A DNA stretch of 5,238 nt from Candidatus Moraniibacteriota bacterium (GTDB lineage Bacteria; Patescibacteriota; Minisyncoccia; Moranbacterales; UBA2206). The position numbers were made by a program, and so were the translations under genes. The stretch is from positions 1 through 5,238 of the forward strand of contig JAHFOP010000059.1 of the NCBI GenBank assembly GCA_023261605.1. Reading direction: 5' to 3'. The notes beneath the pieces are model-generated. The model had not been told where the DNA came from. It worked only from the letters and a program-made list of their open reading frames with translations, and searched no databases. Position 1 is the first letter of the stretch. Every line of letters begins with the position of its first letter. This document shows positions 1 through 4,945 of the stretch, piece by piece.

Positions 1-6
1 TTTTTG

Positions 7-62
7 TTTGCCAAAGACTTAGCGCAAGCGTAAGATGGAGGTGGGTAGGGAGATACCCACCC
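7..62 (+). repeat. Two-block intergenic repeat, copy 1
   Basis: This segment aligns without gaps to 1494-1549 at an offset of 1487. Block A is the 9-mer TTTGCCAAA at 7-15. Block B is 36 nt at 27-62 and matches the other copy at 35 of 36 positions; the only change is T46 to C1533. The 11 nt between the blocks (16-26) are not conserved, agreeing at about 2 of 11 positions. Block B contains a perfect 8-bp stem, 40-47 with 54-61, and a 6-nt loop GGGAGA. No T-run follows, so it does not look like an ordinary intrinsic terminator. It ends 30 nt before the ATG at 93. In this copy 18-24 can also fold with 29-34 into a small imperfect hairpin. The function is unknown; a cis-acting leader element, a REP-like repeat or a mobile remnant are all possible. 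Confidence 0.8.
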
Positions 63-75
63 AGAGATGTATCCC

Positions 76-89
76 TGTTAAAATATAAT
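76..89 (+). promoter_or_regulatory. Candidate -10 promoter region of the Tat-signal gene
   Basis: Two overlapping -10-like hexamers lie here. TAAAAT at 79-84 is preceded by TG at 76-77, an extended -10 arrangement, and a perfect TATAAT lies at 84-89. I see no convincing -35 hexamer at the usual distance. If the extended -10 is used, transcription would begin at about 91-93, right at the ATG at 93, giving a leaderless or nearly leaderless message that excludes the upstream repeat. In AT-rich DNA such hexamers also arise by chance. Confidence 0.35.
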
Positions 90-92
90 TTT

Positions 93-251
93 ATGGAAAA
101 TTTATTTTTCAAAAAAAAAGATCAGAATCTGTCTCAGCAAGATAAGCCAGAAAAAGGAGTAAATCGGAGAGAATTTATTAAAGGTGTTGCTGCAATGGCT
201 GGCATAGTAGCCTTGAAAGGAGACGTCCCGAGTCTGTTGGGAGAAAACTAA
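93..251 (+). CDS. Tat signal peptide fragment, N-terminal part of an interrupted exported protein
   Basis: This 52-codon reading frame starts with ATG and ends at TAA. Residues 1-23 are polar and charged. A twin-arginine motif N-R-R-E-F-I-K follows at residues 24-30, close to the consensus S/T-R-R-x-F-L-K, and then a hydrophobic stretch (GVAAMAGIVAL, residues 31-41). This is the layout of a Tat signal that sends a folded protein across the cytoplasmic membrane. No clear A-x-A cleavage site is visible, so it might remain as an anchor. The frame is the same as that of the gene body at 270-1448, and the codons after the stop read plausibly (KPREDY), so the two were probably one protein. The TAA could be a real nonsense mutation, a sequence error or a readthrough site. 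No SD precedes the ATG; a -10-like sequence lies only a few bases upstream. Confidence 0.75.
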   Translation: MENLFFKKKDQNLSQQDKPEKGVNRREFIKGVAAMAGIVALKGDVPSLLGEN

Positions 252-269
252 AAGCCTCGTGAAGATTAT

Positions 270-1448
270 TTGAGTTTTGCCAAAAGAGGAAATGAACAAA
301 TGAAAGCGGACGGCACAATACCAGAATATAAAGAGCTATATACTCCAGCCCTAAGTGAGAATATCTATAACAGGGTCACCCCGCATGGGTATGGGCTGGG
401 TAAAAATGTTTATTCTGGAGAAGTTGACCACTTAAAAGAAATTGTTAATGCTTTGGGAGATACCTATGAAAAAAAAGAGCAGCATGGCAATGATTATCGT
501 GAAGAAGAAATCGCATTCAGGGAAAATGTTTGGAAATTGATATTGGGATTGCCTCAAAGTAAGGAAGAAATTTCATTTTTGCTTTCCCCTCATCAACCAT
601 CGGTAAGAGAGAAGGAGGTGTCTCCGTATCTATGTTTTAAGAATCCTTTTTTTGAACAATTAATTTTGGAAAAAGGCTTATCCATGTTGGACTCGGGCGC
701 TTTTCAAGAGAGGGGCAAACAGAAAGGAAATGCTCAGGCCTTGGTTATTCCTGACTCGTACCTTCTCGACGTTCTCGGAAGCTTCACTCTCTATTATGCC
801 GAAAATAATAAGGAGGATAAGCCATATTTTAGTTATTATGATATATGGGATATTAACCCACTGGGGATAGATGAGAAGAAAATGATTGATAAGGGTTTTC
901 TTGAGGGTGCCAAAAAAATAATGAAATTTCTTCTAAAAAGAGCAGATTCGATCGATGAAGCAAAAAAAACATTAGGAAGTGCCTTGGGTGACAAGGCTTC
1001 CAGCGCGCTAAGGTTTGTTTCGGAAGAATATTTTCAGGAGATGAAAAATTTTTTCAAGCAGCGCGATGACAAAGAAATTGATGAGATATTGGATTTCCTT
1101 CTGACGCCGCGGAAAGTTGAAATATATAACAAAATATATTTTGATCCAAAAACAGGAAAGCGGATTTTGGATAAGTCATACAAGGATTTATTTGGAGATT
1201 TTGAGGCTAATATGGAGATGAAACAGGTGGATGAAATATCTGCCAGTGAAACAAAAGTGGTTTTTGTGAATAATAAGTTGTATTTTTTCGATAAGAGGAT
1301 GGGTTTGCCTGTCAGTGGCACCTTCGATTTCAATATTGCCGGATTGGAAAAAGTAAAAGTGGAAAAGGGAGAGCTTTCAAAAGAAGACACGAAGCGGTAT
1401 CAAGGAACCGAACAATGGAAAAAAATGATAAAGTTTGAAATGAGATAG
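270..1448 (+). CDS. Hypothetical protein, main body of the interrupted Tat-exported protein
   Basis: The open frame from the TTG at 270 encodes 392 residues and ends at TAG. No enzyme family is recognised. The product is charged, mainly helical in appearance, and has no hydrophobic segment of its own, fitting a soluble exported domain that needs the upstream Tat signal. Notable stretches are an aromatic segment at residues 168-197 (LGSFTLYY, then YFSYYDIWDINP) and a segment at 286-297 (YNKIYFDPKTGK). These resemble segments I associate with uncharacterised Patescibacteria proteins, a weak recollection and not a search result. The true original start is probably the ATG at 93, because codons 252-269 also look coding. 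If the TAA at 249 is genuine, translation could restart at the TTG at 270, which lacks an SD, or at the ATG at 300, which has GAGGA 9 nt upstream; both products would stay in the cytoplasm. It could equally be a recent pseudogene, though no further stop or frameshift is seen. Confidence 0.75.
   Translation: MSFAKRGNEQMKADGTIPEYKELYTPALSENIYNRVTPHGYGLGKNVYSGEVDHLKEIVNALGDTYEKKEQHGNDYREEEIAFRENVWKLILGLPQSKEEISFLLSPHQPSVREKEVSPYLCFKNPFFEQLILEKGLSMLDSGAFQERGKQKGNAQALVIPDSYLLDVLGSFTLYYAENNKEDKPYFSYYDIWDINPLGIDEKKMIDKGFLEGAKKIMKFLLKRADSIDEAKKTLGSALGDKASSALRFVSEEYFQEMKNFFKQRDDKEIDEILDFLLTPRKVEIYNKIYFDPKTGKRILDKSYKDLFGDFEANMEMKQVDEISASETKVVFVNNKLYFFDKRMGLPVSGTFDFNIAGLEKVKVEKGELSKEDTKRYQGTEQWKKMIKFEMR
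286..290 (+). promoter_or_regulatory. Possible internal ribosome binding site for the ATG at 300
   Basis: GAGGA ends 9 nt before the in-frame ATG at 300-302. It is a reasonable SD match in a window where most starts have none. It makes 300 a more credible restart than the TTG at 270 if the upstream TAA is real. It also lies in coding sequence (codons for Lys-Arg-Gly), so it may be accidental. Confidence 0.3.
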
Positions 1449-1493
1449 CGTATAAAATATAGATTAAGAAGTGATTGAAAGGAGCTTTTCTGT

Positions 1494-1549
1494 TTTGCCA
1501 AAAGCCTCAATTCAGCGTAAGATGGAGGTGGGCAGGGAGATACCCACCC
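1494..1549 (+). repeat. Two-block intergenic repeat, copy 2
   Basis: This is the second copy of the element at 7-62, in the same orientation. Block A (TTTGCCAAA) is at 1494-1502 and block B at 1514-1549, with the same 11-nt unconserved spacer length. It ends 31 nt before the ATG of the AbrB-like gene at 1581, against 30 nt for copy 1. The T-to-C change at 1533 breaks one A-T pair of the stem, leaving six pairs (1527-1532 with 1543-1548), a C-A mismatch and one further A-T pair. The small ATG-led frame in block B stays open in both copies. The two copies bracket the interrupted Tat gene as direct repeats about 1.5 kb apart. Confidence 0.8.
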
Positions 1550-1580
1550 GGATACCCATCTAAAAATTAAAACAAAAAAT

Positions 1581-1757
1581 ATGACGAGTAAGAAAATAGA
1601 CGAAAAATATATCAGAAAACTCGCGAAAATTGGCAAACAATCCGTCGGCGTGACCCTGCCGATTGAAGACGTGCGGGAGTTGGGTTGGAGCAAAAAACAA
1701 AAATTAGTAGTGAAAAGAATAAAAGGTGGGTTTGAGGTGAGGGATTGGAGGGGATAG
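1581..1757 (+). CDS. AbrB/SpoVT-like swapped-hairpin DNA-binding protein (antitoxin-like)
   Basis: The 58-residue product contains one AbrB/MazE-type domain covering about residues 10-56: Y-I-R-K-L-A-K-I-G, then S-V-G-V-T-L-P at 21-27, R-E-L-G-W at 32-36, and a closing strand pair ending in V-R-D-W. In this family the conserved 'TLP' and 'LGW..GQKL' segments build a swapped-hairpin dimer that binds DNA; such proteins act as antitoxins or small repressors. The start is an ATG with no SD, 31 nt after repeat copy 2. No toxin-like gene such as PIN, MazF or RelE follows; the next gene encodes a MazG-like enzyme 65 nt downstream. It is therefore an orphan antitoxin-like regulator, perhaps of its own promoter or of the repeat. 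Family placement is fairly sure; the target is unknown. Confidence 0.82.
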   Translation: MTSKKIDEKYIRKLAKIGKQSVGVTLPIEDVRELGWSKKQKLVVKRIKGGFEVRDWRG

Positions 1758-1781
1758 AAGTGGCTGATCCTTTGGTATTTC

Positions 1782-1809
1782 TTGATTTGTTGAGAAAATA
1801 ATAAATAAT
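1782..1809 (+). promoter_or_regulatory. Weak candidate promoter for the MazG-like/kinase pair
   Basis: TTGATT (1782-1787) and AATAAT (1804-1809) are separated by 16 nt. They match the sigma-70 consensus hexamers at 4 and 5 of 6 positions. A start point near 1816 would give a leader of only about 7 nt before the ATG at 1823. The region is very AT-rich, so the match may be fortuitous. Confidence 0.25.
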
Positions 1810-1822
1810 TTTAAGAAATTTT

Positions 1823-2140
1823 ATGGAGATAAAAGAGTTAAGTCAAAGAGCCAATGAAATAAAAGAAAAATATTCCAAGATGGAGTTGGAAAAATTTGGC
1901 AAGGAGTGGACTAGCGCGCAGGTTATGCAGGGGTTTGTCGGAGACGTTGGGGATTTGATGAAATTGGTCATGGCCAAAGAAGGAATTCGAGAGGTTGAAG
2001 ATGTTGATAAAAAATTAGCGCATGAATTAGCTGATTGTTTGTATAGCGTTTTTGTTTTGGCTGAAAGATATGGAGTGAATATTGAAAAAGAATTTTTGAA
2101 TACAATGAATGAATTGGATAATAGATTAAAAGATTATTAA
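1823..2140 (+). CDS. MazG-like nucleotide pyrophosphohydrolase
   Basis: This 105-residue, all-helical protein fits a single MazG/dUTPase-like NTP pyrophosphohydrolase domain. Enzymes of this fold cleave (d)NTPs or related nucleotides to the monophosphate and pyrophosphate, using Mg2+ held by an ExxE...ExxD pattern. Here the first half reads D41-V-G-D44 and the second E68-L-A-D71. Asp thus replaces both Glu residues of the first half; Asp can still bind metal. The segment G-F-V-G-D-V-G-D-L is the clearest family mark. The start is ATG in an AT-rich stretch without an SD. The stop is one base before the GTG of the following kinase gene, so the two are almost certainly co-transcribed and probably translationally coupled. 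The exact nucleotide substrate cannot be read from the sequence; removal of noncanonical nucleotides is a common role. Confidence 0.78.
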   Translation: MEIKELSQRANEIKEKYSKMELEKFGKEWTSAQVMQGFVGDVGDLMKLVMAKEGIREVEDVDKKLAHELADCLYSVFVLAERYGVNIEKEFLNTMNELDNRLKDY

Positions 2141-2141
2141 A

Positions 2142-2711
2142 GTGAATAAAAGCTCTCTCATTATCATTTCGGGTCTCCCAGGAACTGGCAAAACAACTTT
2201 AGCGAAAAAAATTGCTGGTGAGTTTGGATTTGTCATGCTCAGCATGGATAAGATAAAAGAAGTGATGTGGGACACTATGGGACACGAGTTTGATTTTGAG
2301 TTTGCGGATAAAGCTGGCAAAACCGCTTTTGAACTGCTGTTTCATTTTGTAGAACTATCCTTGCCTAAAGGTGTTTCCTTGGTGATTGAGGCTCACTTTC
2401 ATCCAGAGCTAAATAACGAGAGGTTTAATAAGCTGAAAGAAAAATATGGCGCAAACTTGATTCAGATTTATTGCGATTGCGAAACGGAAGCCTTGCGAAA
2501 AAGATTTAGTGAGCGGATGGAAAAAGACAGCTATCATAAAGGTCATAAGCACGTGATAAGTCTTTATGGCAAGGAGAGAATTTTGAATAGCCTAGGCAAG
2601 AAAAATAAGCGGCTGGATATTGATGGTGAAACGTATGATCTTGATACTACTGATCCAAAGGCGATTGATTATGAAAAATTGTTTAAGTTTATTTCTGAAA
2701 ACGTGAAATAA
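2142..2711 (+). CDS. P-loop kinase, AAA_33 / zeta-toxin-like family
   Basis: The 189-residue protein begins with a strand and a textbook Walker A loop, G11-L-P-G-T-G-K-T18. D36 follows (S-M-D-K-I-K-E), a usual position for the catalytic or substrate-binding Asp in small-molecule kinases. A hydrophobic strand with V-I-E-A-H-F-H at 81-87 resembles the Walker B region. The lid R-K-R-F-S-E-R at 119-125, followed by H-K-G-H at 132-135, recalls the 'R..R...HPGH' pattern of AAA_33 kinases. Relatives phosphorylate nucleosides, polynucleotide 5' ends, antibiotics or UDP-sugars, so the substrate is open. The start is a GTG one base after the MazG-like stop (TAA-A-GTG) with no separate SD, indicating translation by reinitiation. 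The length is normal for a single-domain kinase. Pairing with a pyrophosphohydrolase suggests a nucleotide substrate, which is inference. Confidence 0.8.
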   Translation: MNKSSLIIISGLPGTGKTTLAKKIAGEFGFVMLSMDKIKEVMWDTMGHEFDFEFADKAGKTAFELLFHFVELSLPKGVSLVIEAHFHPELNNERFNKLKEKYGANLIQIYCDCETEALRKRFSERMEKDSYHKGHKHVISLYGKERILNSLGKKNKRLDIDGETYDLDTTDPKAIDYEKLFKFISENVK

Positions 2712-2739
2712 TATAGTCCGTGGCTGGAGGGGGTGAAAA

Positions 2740-2769
2740 ATGTGTTTGACTATTTTTCAAAAAAGATAA
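2740..2769 (+). CDS. Possible leader peptide (9 residues)
   Basis: A 9-codon frame reads MCLTIFQKR and ends in TAA. A G-rich SD-like stretch (GGAGG at 2726-2730 within GGAGGGGGTGA) ends 9 nt before its ATG. This is one of only two strong SDs in the window. It sits between the kinase stop (2711) and the membrane-protein start (2788), 18 nt before the latter. It may be a translated leader that feeds ribosomes to the next gene, the remnant of a gene start, or chance. A promoter-like TTGACT overlaps its coding sequence. Confidence 0.22.
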   Translation: MCLTIFQKR

Positions 2770-2780
2770 TTTTATATAAA
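2746..2780 (+). promoter_or_regulatory. Candidate promoter of the membrane-protein gene
   Basis: TTGACT at 2746-2751 matches the -35 consensus at 5 of 6 positions. Possible -10 hexamers are TTTTAT at 2770-2775 (18-nt spacer) and TATAAA at 2775-2780 (23-nt spacer, too long for a standard promoter). With either, transcription would start close to or at the ATG at 2788, giving a leaderless or nearly leaderless message. It marks the point where base composition shifts toward AT. Confidence 0.4.
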
Positions 2781-2787
2781 TTCCATT

Positions 2788-3426
2788 ATGTTTATTAAGG
2801 GAATAGAACATTTCGCAAAACATTATCAGCATACAATTCAAGCTATGGCTGTTTTGATTAGTCTTATTGGTATCCCAATAGCTTGGTTTGTTTCATGGTG
2901 GAAAATGAAAAAACGGTCTCTTGAAATTTTGGAAATGAATCTAGTTAGCATTTCTGTCATTAATGTATCTTCGGATGCTATTGCTGAAATTAAAAACACG
3001 TCTGCTGTAGATGGATCAGATTTGCTTGTAAGAGTTTATAAACCAATAGATTTTGAAAGTGTTAATAAAAACCCTGACTTCCTAAAATATGTTGCAAATT
3101 CTAAACAAGACTATACAAAGAAAAAGAAGATATTATCAAATTATTCAAATATATCTTGGAATCCAGAGCCCATTTTAAATGCGCAAATGTCTATAGGAGA
3201 ATCGGTTAAGTTTCACTTAAAAGATATCAATGAGGAAAAATATTTTGTACATTTCGCACCAGTAAAAATTGAAATAAGTGAGCGATCGGATAGAGTTAAT
3301 AGGACAAAGTATATTCTTTTTAGATATGCTTCAGTGGGGGTAAGGAGCTTGGGTTTTGATAATTTTATAACAAATGAACTCCATCCTTACAATAAGTGGA
3401 CACTTATATTTTCTGAAAATAAATAA
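2788..3426 (+). CDS. Single-pass membrane protein of unknown function
   Basis: The 212-residue product has one clear membrane segment at about residues 17-38 (T-I-Q-A-M-A-V-L-I-S-L-I-G-I-P-I-A-W-F-V-S-W), followed by the basic cluster K-M-K-K-R at 39-43. By the positive-inside rule the large C-terminal part would face the cytoplasm. Residues 50-210 look rich in beta strands with polar loops and show no recognised catalytic motif or metal site. No family is assigned. The gene is AT-richer than its neighbours: by hand count 17/60 G+C at 3061-3120 and 14/60 at 3121-3180, against 26/60 at 2461-2520 in the kinase gene and 28/60 at 4081-4140 in the phosphatase-like gene. It has its own promoter-like sequence. 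It may have been inserted between the kinase and the phosphatase-like gene. The start is ATG with no SD. Confidence 0.7.
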   Translation: MFIKGIEHFAKHYQHTIQAMAVLISLIGIPIAWFVSWWKMKKRSLEILEMNLVSISVINVSSDAIAEIKNTSAVDGSDLLVRVYKPIDFESVNKNPDFLKYVANSKQDYTKKKKILSNYSNISWNPEPILNAQMSIGESVKFHLKDINEEKYFVHFAPVKIEISERSDRVNRTKYILFRYASVGVRSLGFDNFITNELHPYNKWTLIFSENK

Positions 3427-3465
3427 TTTTTTATGAGACTATTAAAATAATTAATCACGGCAATC

Positions 3466-4335
3466 ATGAATCAACCAGAAATTAAAAAAACAGAAGAAAA
3501 AACGACGGAATTCATATTTTCCACTTTTCAAGCAGTCTTTGAATTTATGCATCCGCATTTGACGAATTATTTAGAATTTTCCAAGAGTTTATCCAAAGAA
3601 ACTCAAGTCAAAGAAGGTGGCAATGTTCAATATAATTTTGACGTTGAGTTAGATGGAATTTTTCAACAGAAGATTAAAGAGTTTGGCATTGAAGGGAAAA
3701 TATTTTCCGAAGAAAGTGGTTGGGTTGAATGGGGAGAAAAGAAATATCGGGTAGTGTGTGATCCGTTTTGCAACAGCTCTTTGGCGGCCAGAACATTTTT
3801 GGACGCCGCCATTGGCATATCAATTTTCAGCTATGATTATGAATTCATCACTTCGGCTATCTTGGATTATCAAACCGGAATAGTTGGGATGGTTGAGGAT
3901 GGCAAAACTAATTTCTATCAGATCCAGACAAAAGAAAAAATCACGTTTGATATTTCGGTCAAAGATAGACTGGAAGATGCCTGGGTGGTGATTGCACTGG
4001 AGAATAAAAAAGAGAGAGAACGGATTGATAAAGCTAGGCATATTCTAAATGAGTCTAAGAGGATAATAATTAACAGCGGTCACATCTATTGGTTGAGGCT
4101 GGCTGAAGGAACAATTGATGTCTATCTTGACCCCATTGGCGGCGAGAAATTATATGAAATGTTTGCTTGCACAGTGGCGCAGAAGTCTGGTTGCACGGTG
4201 ACTGATTTGAATGGAGAAGAATTTGATCCGGTGAAATATCTGAAAATATTTGAAGAGGATGGAAACTTCATCTATTATCCCGTGGCTTCCAGACACAGCG
4301 AATTGCATAGCCAAATATTAAGCGCTTTGAAATAA
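3466..4335 (+). CDS. Divergent inositol-monophosphatase-fold protein
   Basis: The 289-residue protein follows the IMPase/FBPase layout. An N-terminal helical part leads to N-F-D-V-E-L at 57-62, where the family has 'T..D...E'. Then come S-E-E-S-G at 81-85 (usually 'GEES'), D99-P-F-C-N-S-S at 99-105 (usually DPxDGTxN), and A-A-I-G-I-S-I at 114-120. The C-terminal half has A-E-G-T-I-D-V at 213-219 and V-T-D-L-N-G at 245-250, matching 'A.G.lda' and 'vtD.dG'. Family members remove phosphate from inositol phosphates, fructose-1,6-bisphosphate or PAP with Mg2+ bound by Glu and three Asp. Here D99 is kept, but the second Asp of the DPxDGT motif is Cys102. The usual 'WD' Asp has no clear match; Tyr230-Glu231 may stand there. 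Activity may be altered or lost. It lies 39 nt after the membrane-protein gene and 15 nt before the MBL gene. The ATG has no SD. Confidence 0.72.
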   Translation: MNQPEIKKTEEKTTEFIFSTFQAVFEFMHPHLTNYLEFSKSLSKETQVKEGGNVQYNFDVELDGIFQQKIKEFGIEGKIFSEESGWVEWGEKKYRVVCDPFCNSSLAARTFLDAAIGISIFSYDYEFITSAILDYQTGIVGMVEDGKTNFYQIQTKEKITFDISVKDRLEDAWVVIALENKKERERIDKARHILNESKRIIINSGHIYWLRLAEGTIDVYLDPIGGEKLYEMFACTVAQKSGCTVTDLNGEEFDPVKYLKIFEEDGNFIYYPVASRHSELHSQILSALK

Positions 4336-4350
4336 CCAATTACAAAAACT

Positions 4351-4938
4351 ATGAATCAAATAAAAGTTCTGATTGAAGGCTATGCCAAGGAGCTTTCGAA
4401 TGGTTGGGTGGCGAGTTCGACGACTTGTCTAATTATGACGGGGGACAAGAAAATAATCACAGACCCGGGGTGCAATCGTCAAAGATTGCTGGAGGCGCTG
4501 CAAAGAGAAGGTTTGACCACTGATGATATCGATTTTGTCTTTCTATCTCATTGTCACCCTGACCATGTTCTTCTAGCGGGGATTTTTGAGAAAGCCAAAT
4601 ATGTAACTTTTGATTCTAATTTAGTCTATGACAAAGACCTAATGGTCGAGTTTGACAGGCATATTTTAGGTGATGGCATTGAGATCATTGAAACCCCCGG
4701 TCACGTGCTCGAGCACTTGTCATTGTTAGTTGACACACCTGACGGTAAAGTGGCCATTGCGGGGGATGTCATTTGGTGGATTTCTGGCGAGAAGCAGATT
4801 TTGGACATAAATCAGAAAGATCGCTCGCATTCCAAAGTAATGAATATGGAGGATCTTGTTGCCAGCCGAAAAAAACTTTTAGGCTTGGCCGACTACATCA
4901 TCCCTGGGCATGGCAAAATGTTTAAAGTTGAGAAATGA
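4351..4938 (+). CDS. Metallo-beta-lactamase-fold hydrolase, MBLAC1-like
   Basis: The 195-residue protein has a complete MBL metal site: H67-x-H69-x-D71-H72 (S-H-C-H-P-D-H), H118 in E-T-P-G-H, D139 in I-A-G-D-V, and H187 in I-I-P-G-H-G. In the fold H67, H69 and H118 bind one metal, D71, H72 and H187 the other, and D139 bridges them. An early S-S-T-T-C-L-I strand and I-I-T-D-P-G at 35-40 complete the N-terminal sheet. The short length and motif spacing resemble MBLAC1-type and other small single-domain hydrolases, not true beta-lactamases or the longer RNase J and beta-CASP enzymes. Glyoxalase II-like thioesterase action is another possibility. No signal peptide is seen, so it acts in the cytoplasm. 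It starts 15 nt after the phosphatase-like stop without an SD, so the two form an operon. It ends in TGA, supporting normal use of TGA as a stop. All expected ligands are present, so it should be active. Confidence 0.88.
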   Translation: MNQIKVLIEGYAKELSNGWVASSTTCLIMTGDKKIITDPGCNRQRLLEALQREGLTTDDIDFVFLSHCHPDHVLLAGIFEKAKYVTFDSNLVYDKDLMVEFDRHILGDGIEIIETPGHVLEHLSLLVDTPDGKVAIAGDVIWWISGEKQILDINQKDRSHSKVMNMEDLVASRKKLLGLADYIIPGHGKMFKVEK

Positions 4939-4945
4939 TTTTTTG

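Noticed and set aside
249..251. Genetic code reassignment as the explanation of the in-frame TAA
   Set aside because: TAA ends the MazG-like, kinase, membrane-protein and IMPase-like genes at sensible places, and the reassignment known in some CPR lineages concerns TGA, which is a normal stop at 4936-4938.
275..286. A third occurrence of TTTTGCCAAAAG, as found at 1493-1504
   Set aside because: It is inside the coding sequence, encodes Ser-Phe-Ala-Lys-Arg, and is not followed by block B at the expected distance; probably coincidence.
1477..1496. Weak stem GAAAG-GAG-CTTTT followed by T-rich sequence as a terminator of the Tat gene
   Set aside because: The stem has only about 4-5 A-T dominated pairs and the T-run is interrupted by C and G, so it is too weak to call.
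102..1693. Minus-strand open frames at 102-299, 1034-1390 and 1400-1693
   Set aside because: They lie opposite the Tat protein, the repeat and the AbrB-like gene, show no domain and have low-complexity or hydrophobic composition typical of antisense shadows.
1760..1801. A 13-codon GTG frame (VADPLVFLDLLRK) after the AbrB-like gene
   Set aside because: It has no SD, is very short and overlaps a promoter-like region; nothing supports its translation.
2126..4041. Minus-strand open frames at 2126-2320 and 3820-4041
   Set aside because: They are antisense to the clearly coding kinase and IMPase-like genes and have no recognisable motif.
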